Origin: SIG636 sp045604285
Lineage (GTDB): Bacteria; Bacillota; Clostridia; Oscillospirales; CAG-382
Reading direction: 5' to 3'
Length of the DNA: 5,433 nucleotides
NCBI GenBank assembly: GCA_045604285.1
Contig: JAZUNS010000094.1
Span: forward strand, 1 to 5,433
Part shown: positions 1-4,374 of the stretch, piece after piece
Numbering within the stretch: position 1 is the stretch's first letter
Layout of the letters: every line of letters starts with the position of its first letter
Program-made: the position numbers and the translations under genes
Notes under the pieces: generated by a model
Told to the model about the DNA's origin: nothing
The model's input: the letters and a program-made list of their open reading frames with translations, nothing else
Databases searched by the model: none

Positions 1-660
1 CTTATCCCAGCCGATGAAGGTGTAGCCTTCACGTTCGGGATCTGCAGGGGAAACTGCTGCTTCGCCGTATTTTACCGTTACTTCGTCTATTTGGTCATCG
101 TTCCAATCTACGAAGGTTACGGTGAATTCGTTTCTTTCCCATTCTGCGTATGCGGTGTAGCCGCCTGCAGGCATTACGGTGCCTGCAGCAATCTCGGTAC
201 CTGCGGCGTCAGCTCTCCAAGCTACAAAGCCGTGGCCGGGTCTGGTAGGCTTGTCGGTGGTGAGGGCGGGGATAACCTCGTCATTTATATATACGAGGGT
301 TTCGGTAGTTGCGCCGTCTATTGCATCATCTGCGTTCTTGTCGAAGTACAGATAGGTCTTTACACGTTCTGCATCGGGGGTGCTTACAACTTCTACGTAC
401 TTGCCGTATACGTATACGTTGCCGGCAAGGCTTGCTTCGTTAACACTAAAGGTAGCCTTGAAGGTATCGGTGCCGTCCTTAACGTCGCCGTATACAACGG
501 TGTAGGTTCTGACGGTGGTAGCGTTGGTTACGTTAGCCGCATCGTTAACGTTTGCTTGTACCATGAAGGTGATGTTCCACTGGTCCTGAGCGTTTTCGGC
601 ATAGCCTTCTACGGTAAGGTTGCCGGTTGCAGGATCATAAACAGCCTCGGTTATATCGAA
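1..660 (-). repeat. Composite unit E (residues 1125-1344+), incomplete at window edge
   Basis: The ITE domain (about 1125-1234; FDITEAVYDPATGNLTV, AQDQWNITFMVQANVND, GNVYVYGKYVEV) and the first repeat (about 1235-1298; KPTRPGHGFVAWRADAAG...YAEW) match units C and D. The last repeat (from about 1302) is of a different subtype. It reads FTVTFVDWNDDQIDEVTVKYG and then EREGYTFIGWDK, in place of the AGEGGYL...GWTPSFP form. The unit is cut by position 1. Confidence 0.85.
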
Positions 661-3600
661 GGGCATATCGTATTCTTTTTCGAAGGTTGCGGTGAAGGTG
701 AGGTCACTGTCAACCGTTGCGGGGAAGGAAGGAGTCCAACCCACGAAGGTGTAGCCCGTTTGAGCAACGGGAGTAGGAACGGCAATCTCGCTCCAAGCGG
801 TGCCGGTATATACCTTATTATATATAACGGTGCCGTTGAGGTAGCCGCCCTCGCCTGCGGTAAACTTAACGGTGTAGTTTGCATGCTCGTTCCATTCGGC
901 GTATGCGGTGTAGCCTGCGGCGGTCATAAGGGTGCCTGCGGCTATCTCGCTGCCTGCGGCGTCAGCACGCCATGCAACGAAGTCATAATTTTCTCTGGTA
1001 GGTTCGTCATCGGTAAGTGCGGGGATGATCTCGTCATTGATATATACGAGGGTTTCGGTGGTTGCGCCGTCTACTGCGTCGGTTGCGTTCTTGTCGAAGT
1101 ACAGGTAGGTCTTTACACGTTCGTTATCAATAACGCTTGCTACTTCTACGTACTTGCCGCTTACGTAGACATCACCCGTAAGCCCCGCCTTGTACACGTC
1201 GAAGCTTGCTTCGAAAGTGTCAGTGCCGGACTTGATATCACTATATACTGCGTTATAGGTTCTTATAAGGTTTGCAGAGGTGATATCGCTAACGTCGGTT
1301 ACGTCGCTGTAAACGAAGAGAGCAATGTTCCACTGATCCTGAACGTAGGGAACGCTACCCTTAACGGTAAGGGTGGAGGTTGCGGGGTCATAGATAGCTT
1401 CGGTTATATCGAAAGCCATCTCGTAATCGGTTGCGAAGTTTGCGGTGAAGGTAAGGTCGCCTTCTACGGTTTCGGGGAAGGAAGGAGTCCAACCGATGAA
1501 GGTGTAGCCGTCACGTGCAACGGGGGTAGGAACGGTAATCTCGCTCCATGCGGTGCCAACGTAAACGTTGTTGTAAAGTACGGTACCACTGAGGTAACCG
1601 CCAACGCTTGCCTTGAACCTTACGGTGTAGTTTGCATGCTCGTCCCATTCGGCGTATGCGGTGTAGCCTGCGGCGGTCATAAGGGTGCCTGCGGCTATCT
1701 CGCTGCCTGCGGCGTCTGCACGCCATGCAACGAAGTCATAGTTTTCTCTGGTAGGTTGGTCGGTGGTGAGCGCAGGTATAATCTCGTCATTTATATAAAC
1801 GAGGGCTTCGGTGGTTGCGCCGTCCACTGCGTCGGTTGCGTTCTTGTTGAAGTACAGGTAGGTCTTTACCCTTTCAGCGTCTGCTTCGCTGGGAACTTCA
1901 ACGTACTTGCCGTATACGTATACGTTGCCGTTCATGCCTGCTTCGTACACGTCGAAGGAAGCTTCGAAGCTACCGTCTTCTGCCTTGATTGCGGAATATA
2001 CGGAGCTATAGGTCTTTATAAGGCTTGCGCCGGTGATTGCGCTTGTATCGGTTACGTCAGCGTAAACGAAGAGCGCTATGTTCCACTGATCCTGGGCGTA
2101 GGGAACGTCACCCTTAACGGTGAGCTTGCCGGTTGCGGGATCATAGATTGCTTCGGTTATGTCAAAGCCCATGGTGTAGCCGTTATCGAAGGTTGCGGTG
2201 ATGGTGAGGTTTTCGGTAACGGTGGTGGGAAGTGCAGGGCTCCAGCCGGTGAAGGCATAGCCTTCAGCAGCTACGGGGGTGGGAAGCGCCAAGGTAGCCA
2301 TTGCGGTACCGTTGAGCACTTCTGCATATACGGTGGTGCCTTCCAGGGTGCCGCCCATGCCTGCTACGAAGCGAACGGTGTGCCACAAGGAGGGGTCCTT
2401 AACGAAGGTTGCTGTATAGGAAGCAGCGCCTTCAACAGTTTCGGTGAGCGCAGGGCTCCAACCGTTGAAAACGTAGCCATAGTCTGCAACGGGGGTAGGA
2501 AGTATATCGGCAAGTGCTGCACCGAAGGGAGCAACAACAGAGGTGTCGCCGCTGAGGCTGCCGCCTTCGCCTGCGGTGAAGGTTACAAGGTAGCTGTTAG
2601 CTTCCCACTGAGCGTAAAGGGTTATGCCGGTGTTGGGCATGATATCGTCAGCGGAGAAAGCGGTGCCGTCTTCATAAGCCCAGCCGATGAAGCCGTAGTT
2701 GGGTCTGGTGGGGGTAGCCTCAGAGCCTATGGTGCCGATAGCGGCGCCGATGGCAGAGGGCTTGGAGGTGATGGAGCCTTCGGTTGCGTCGTCAGCATTT
2801 TTATCAAAGCTGATGCTTGCGGTGACGGGTGCATAGTTAGCCTCGTCAAAATCAACGGTTACGTACTTGGCACCAATGTATATAAGGCCGTTAAGGTCGG
2901 CTGCGGGTGCCTTGAAGGTATAGGTGAACTCGTAGGAGTCAGCGCTGTTTCTGATCTCGCTGAACTTAACGGTTCTGTGGGTGATAGCGGAAGCATCATA
3001 GTCGGATGCGATATCGCTTGTGTTGGTAACGTTTGCATAGAGGGTAAATGCGATATCCCACTGGTTTTGGGAGATGGAGTTGGCAACGCCCTTAACGGTA
3101 ACGGAGCCATCCTTATAATAAGCTTCGGTTATGTCAATGAGGGAGTAGGTGTTTTCGTTAGCGGGAACAAAAACTGCGGTGAAGGTGAGGTCGGATTCAA
3201 TTATATAGTCAGCGTCGGGAATCTCAGGATACCAGTAAGCAAAAACATAGTTGGAGTTTGCGGGCTTTGCTGTGGGGAGAGAGGTAACAGCTTCTGCCCA
3301 GGTGGTGCCGTAGGGTACACGGGTCTGAACGCCGCCCGTAAGGGAGCCGCCTTCGCCGGATTTGAAGTAGATATTGTAGAAATCGGTTGCATACCACTTT
3401 GCGTATACGGTAACGCCACCTGCGGGCATAGTAGCGGTAGCAGGTATAGTGTCGCCGTCCACGTCAGTCCAGGTGCCGAAGTCATAGCCGCTACGGGTAG
3501 GCTCCTTAGAGGTAAGGCTTGCCTTATAAGCAGCGCCGATAGGCACAAGGGTCTTAACCACGCCGTTTGCTGCGGCGTCGTCGGCGTTAAGGTCATAGTA

Positions 3601-4032
3601 TATATAGGAAGAAACCGCACCGTAGCAAACTGCGTCGCTGTTGGATGTGGTTTTAATGCCTACGTATACGGCGCCGGTCTCTGCAAACAGAGACTCATCT
3701 ATCTCCTTGGTGAAGGTGAAGGTAGAGCTATCCGTACCGCCGGACATGATGTCCCCATAGTTATAGGTAAGAAGGGACAGCAAAGTTCCGGTGCTTGACG
3801 GATTGTCAGCATCGGTAACGCCGGAATAGATAGTAACGCTTACAGACATACTGTCGGAAACGGCAACAGCCGAACCGCTTACGGTAAGGCTGCCGTTTTC
3901 ATAAACGGCGTCTGTAATTTCGAACAGCCCCAAAGCTGTTCCTTCGGCAGCAGCGGTTGTTGCAAGCGCACCAACGGCTGTGCTTGTTATCATCAAAACT
4001 GATAACAGAAGCGCCAAAGCCCTTGTTTTCAT
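1..4032 (-). CDS. Large secreted multi-repeat protein with InlB B-like (List_Bact_rpt/Flg_new) repeats, 3' end outside window
   Basis: The frame is open without a stop for 1344 codons from ATG at 4032-4030 to the window edge, so the C-terminus is missing. The start is supported by AGGGAG six bases upstream and by an immediate signal peptide (residues 1 to about 24-29; basic MKTR, hydrophobic core, Ala-rich cleavage region). From residue 37 the protein is five composite units starting at about 37, 299, 623, 874 and 1125. A unit is an unrecognised beta-rich domain of about 110 residues (motifs DITEA, DQWNI, VYVxGKYVEV) followed by repeats ending in aromatic motifs: DFVAWRAD...AYAEW, then YTVxF.AGEGG...GYTFxGW.P...LTFTAxF. 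The last two are typical of the List_Bact_rpt/Flg_new family (InlB B repeats, beta-grasp fold). Only one cysteine (residue 136) is present. The role is inferred: an extracellular stalk or adhesin-like protein. No catalytic domain or cell-wall anchor is visible, and an anchor could lie beyond the edge. The codon pattern is strongly biased (no TTA, CTA or TCA after the N-terminal part). Confidence 0.93.
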   Translation of the reverse strand, partial: MKTRALALLLSVLMITSTAVGALATTAAAEGTALGLFEITDAVYENGSLTVSGSAVAVSDSMSVSVTIYSGVTDADNPSSTGTLLSLLTYNYGDIMSGGTDSSTFTFTKEIDESLFAETGAVYVGIKTTSNSDAVCYGAVSSYIYYDLNADDAAANGVVKTLVPIGAAYKASLTSKEPTRSGYDFGTWTDVDGDTIPATATMPAGGVTVYAKWYATDFYNIYFKSGEGGSLTGGVQTRVPYGTTWAEAVTSLPTAKPANSNYVFAYWYPEIPDADYIIESDLTFTAVFVPANENTYSLIDITEAYYKDGSVTVKGVANSISQNQWDIAFTLYANVTNTSDIASDYDASAITHRTVKFSEIRNSADSYEFTYTFKAPAADLNGLIYIGAKYVTVDFDEANYAPVTASISFDKNADDATEGSITSKPSAIGAAIGTIGSEATPTRPNYGFIGWAYEDGTAFSADDIMPNTGITLYAQWEANSYLVTFTAGEGGSLSGDTSVVAPFGAALADILPTPVADYGYVFNGWSPALTETVEGAASYTATFVKDPSLWHTVRFVAGMGGTLEGTTVYAEVLNGTAMATLALPTPVAAEGYAFTGWSPALPTTVTENLTITATFDNGYTMGFDITEAIYDPATGKLTVKGDVPYAQDQWNIALFVYADVTDTSAITGASLIKTYSSVYSAIKAEDGSFEASFDVYEAGMNGNVYVYGKYVEVPSEADAERVKTYLYFNKNATDAVDGATTEALVYINDEIIPALTTDQPTRENYDFVAWRADAAGSEIAAGTLMTAAGYTAYAEWDEHANYTVRFKASVGGYLSGTVLYNNVYVGTAWSEITVPTPVARDGYTFIGWTPSFPETVEGDLTFTANFATDYEMAFDITEAIYDPATSTLTVKGSVPYVQDQWNIALFVYSDVTDVSDITSANLIRTYNAVYSDIKSGTDTFEASFDVYKAGLTGDVYVSGKYVEVASVIDNERVKTYLYFDKNATDAVDGATTETLVYINDEIIPALTDDEPTRENYDFVAWRADAAGSEIAAGTLMTAAGYTAYAEWNEHANYTVKFTAGEGGYLNGTVIYNKVYTGTAWSEIAVPTPVAQTGYTFVGWTPSFPATVDSDLTFTATFEKEYDMPFDITEAVYDPATGNLTVEGYAENAQDQWNITFMVQANVNDAANVTNATTVRTYTVVYGDVKDGTDTFKATFSVNEASLAGNVYVYGKYVEVVSTPDAERVKTYLYFDKNADDAIDGATTETLVYINDEVIPALTTDKPTRPGHGFVAWRADAAGTEIAAGTVMPAGGYTAYAEWERNEFTVTFVDWNDDQIDEVTVKYGEAAVSPADPEREGYTFIGWDK
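661..1413 (-). repeat. Composite unit D (residues 874-1124), 753 bp
   Basis: This is an exact-length partner of unit C. The ITE domain is at about 874-983 (FDITEAIYDPATSTLTV, VQDQWNIALFVYSDVTD, GDVYVSGKYVEV). Repeats are at about 984-1047 (EPTRENYDFVAWRADAAG...YAEW) and 1053-1117 (YTVKFTAGEGGYL...GYTFVGWTPSFPATV...FTATF). The 753-bp spacing to unit C and the 72-bp identical block show a recent common origin. Confidence 0.88.
892..963 (-). repeat. Perfect 72-bp direct repeat, copy in unit D
   Basis: Bases 892-963 are identical to 1645-1716, at an offset of exactly 753 bp. They encode the part of the first InlB-like repeat that runs from the DAAGSEIAAG region through TAAGYTAYAEW. The match is broken by single substitutions at 891/1644 and 964/1717. 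Confidence 0.9.
1414..2166 (-). repeat. Composite unit C (residues 623-873), 753 bp
   Basis: The ITE domain (about 623-732) carries FDITEAIYDPATGKLTV, AQDQWNIALFVYADVTD and GNVYVYGKYVEV, followed by KTYLYFNKNATDA. Repeats follow at about 733-796 (QPTRENYDFVAWRADAAG...YAEW) and 802-866 (YTVRFKASVGGYL...GYTFIGWTPSFPETV...FTANF). Its length is exactly 251 codons, identical to unit D, with no indel needed in the alignment. Long stretches match unit D at the DNA level. Confidence 0.88.
1645..1716 (-). repeat. Perfect 72-bp direct repeat, copy in unit C
   Basis: This is the partner of 892-963. The flanking sequence is also highly similar in the same register, so the identical block is the best conserved part of the 753-bp tandem duplication rather than an isolated short repeat. 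Confidence 0.9.
2167..3138 (-). repeat. Composite unit B (residues 299-622): ITE domain plus three InlB B-like repeats
   Basis: This unit is 972 bp (324 codons), 73 codons longer than units C and D. The ITE domain (about 299-412) has IDITEAYYKDGSVTV, NQWDIAFTLYANVTNTSDI and IYIGAKYVTV. It is followed by repeats at about 413-476 (TPTRPNYGFIGW...LYAQW), 481-543 (YLVTFTAGEGGSL...YTATF) and 550-615 (HTVRFVAGMGGTL...TITATF). The excess length equals one additional List_Bact_rpt repeat, so a single-repeat insertion or duplication explains the difference. Confidence 0.82.
3139..3924 (-). repeat. Composite unit A (residues 37-298): divergent ITE domain plus two InlB B-like repeats
   Basis: This is the first of five units and is 786 bp (262 codons) long. 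Its beta-rich domain (about residues 37-149) opens with FEITDAVYENGSLTV and ends with AVYVGIKT...YIYYDLN. It lacks the DQWNI motif of the other copies and has MSVSVTIY at that place. It also holds the only cysteine of the protein (residue 136). The following repeats are at about 150-213 (EPTRSGYDFGTW...VYAKW) and 218-288 (YNIYFKSGEGGSL...LTFTAVF). It is the most divergent unit, as is common for the outermost copy of a tandem array. Confidence 0.82.
3946..4032 (-). other. Signal peptide coding region of the downstream repeat protein
   Basis: Residues 1-29 begin MKTRALALLLSVLMI and continue through TSTAVGALATTAAAEG. There are two early basic residues, an uninterrupted hydrophobic core from about residue 5 to 15, and small residues at plausible cleavage sites after ALA (residue 24) or AAA (residue 29). 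This is a Sec/SPI-type signal. There is no lipobox cysteine, so it is not a lipoprotein signal. The segment also contains a TTA and a TCA codon, unlike most of the rest of the gene. The exact cleavage site cannot be fixed by eye. Confidence 0.88.
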
Positions 4033-4038
4033 AAATTT

Positions 4039-4046
4039 CTCCCTCT
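4039..4046 (-). promoter_or_regulatory. Ribosome binding site (AGAGGGAG)
   Basis: On the minus strand AGAGGGAG is followed by AAATTT and then ATG at 4032-4030, a spacing of six bases. It is a strong Shine-Dalgarno match and fixes the start of the long repeat gene. It also argues against Bacteroidetes, where such sites are usually absent or weak. Confidence 0.85.
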
Positions 4047-4092
4047 GCTTGCGGTGCCCTGAGAAAGCACGCAAAACAAGCTAAGCTTATTT

Positions 4093-4196
4093 AGTTCTTT
4101 TCGAACTGGTCCGCTTCGGAAACGTCCTTTTTCCGAAGCGCAACAGCGCGAAAAGCGCTGAATGCCAAGGTTTTCGATTTCGCCGTCAAACACGGC
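4093..4196 (-). ncRNA. Candidate structured 5' leader of the downstream gene: four consecutive hairpins
   Basis: In the direction of transcription the hairpins are these. The first is GCCGT/ACGGC (4182-4196, 5 bp, loop GTTTG). The second is CAGCGC/GCGCTG (4144-4160, 6 bp, loop TTTTC). The third is CGCTTCGGAAA/TTTCCGAAGCG (4112-4140, 11 bp, loop AAGGACG). The fourth is AGTTC/GAACT (4093-4107, 5 bp, loop GAAAA). The last three are separated by only three and four bases and end about 60 bases before the start codon, leaving the Shine-Dalgarno unpaired in this view. I do not recognise a known riboswitch consensus. A structured leader affecting stability or translation, or part of a dispersed repeat, are both possible. 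Confidence 0.4.
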
Positions 4197-4269
4197 ATGA
4201 ATTTGCCGCCTGCATTTTTTGACAGCTAAAACCAAACCGAAAAACAGCATTTACCTTAAAAGCCCCCTG

Positions 4270-4297
4270 TAGGGACGGCGCTTTTGCGCCGTCCCTA
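4270..4297 (-). terminator. Perfect 12-bp GC-rich hairpin, possible terminator or dispersed palindrome
   Basis: TAGGGACGGCGC, the loop AAAA (minus strand) and GCGCCGTCCCTA form a perfect 12-bp inverted repeat 77 bases past the upstream stop. On the minus strand it is followed by CAGGGGGCTTTTAAGG, with the U-run about seven bases away and only four long, so it is not a canonical intrinsic terminator. On the plus strand no U-run follows. The GTAGGG...CCCTA style of palindrome resembles intergenic repeats that I recall from gut Clostridia. That recollection cannot be checked here. The hairpin itself is certain; its role is not. Confidence 0.5.
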
Positions 4298-4326
4298 ACG
4301 GGTACCTGGGCGGTGCGACCCTATCT

Positions 4327-4348
4327 TTTAAGGAAGATGCACCTTAAA
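4327..4348 (-). terminator. Weak hairpin just after the upstream stop, possible transcript end
   Basis: On the minus strand TTTAAGG, an eight-base loop and CCTTAAA form a 7-bp stem starting 26 bases past the TAA stop. It is AU-rich and is followed by AGATAGGG rather than a U-tract, so it is at best a poor intrinsic terminator. Confidence 0.22.
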
Positions 4349-4374
4349 TTCTAATGTTTTGCTAAATTAAGGGA

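Larger units (their letters stand above)
4033..4374. other. Intergenic region, hairpin-rich, no convincing gene or promoter
   Basis: These 342 bases separate the upstream stop from the downstream start. I found a weak hairpin (4327-4348), a perfect GC-rich hairpin (4270-4297) and four small hairpins nearer the downstream gene (4093-4196). No -35/-10 pair is good enough to call: TTGACG at about 4184-4189 on the minus strand has no TATAAT-like partner at normal spacing. A 73-codon frame on the minus strand (4250-4029) overlaps the downstream ATG as ATGA, but its composition and poor Shine-Dalgarno spacing do not support it. Confidence 0.7.

Noticed and set aside
405..418. 14-bp palindrome CGTATACGTATACG, also at 1911-1924, as an operator
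   Set aside because: It lies inside coding DNA and encodes the VYVYG part of the conserved VYVYGKYV strand in two units. Shared ancestry and codon choice explain it.
651..884. Other open frames inside the two repeat genes (for example 651-884, 1511-1726, 2859-3110, 3201-3620, 4485-4775, 4950-5153 and 5163-5351, all minus strand)
   Set aside because: They are out-of-frame shadows of the two real genes, with low-complexity Pro/Ser/Leu or Arg-rich translations and no independent support.
661..2166. CRISPR-like or satellite array from the regular repetition
   Set aside because: The period is 753 bp with in-frame protein-coding modules; there are no short repeats with unique spacers.
91..3798. 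Plus-strand open frame of 1235 codons as a real protein
   Set aside because: It is codon-aligned antisense to a gene with a signal peptide, a strong ribosome binding site and recognisable List_Bact_rpt repeats. Its own translation has no signal peptide or known motif, and its apparent repeats only mirror those of the real gene.
4112..4140. 11-bp hairpin as an intrinsic terminator
   Set aside because: No U-tract follows the stem on the minus strand (GGACCAGTT follows), and the element lies in the leader of the downstream gene.
4184..4189. TTGACG (minus strand) as a -35 box
   Set aside because: The sequence 17-18 bases downstream (GGCATT or GCATTC) is not a plausible -10 element, and the hexamer overlaps a hairpin arm.
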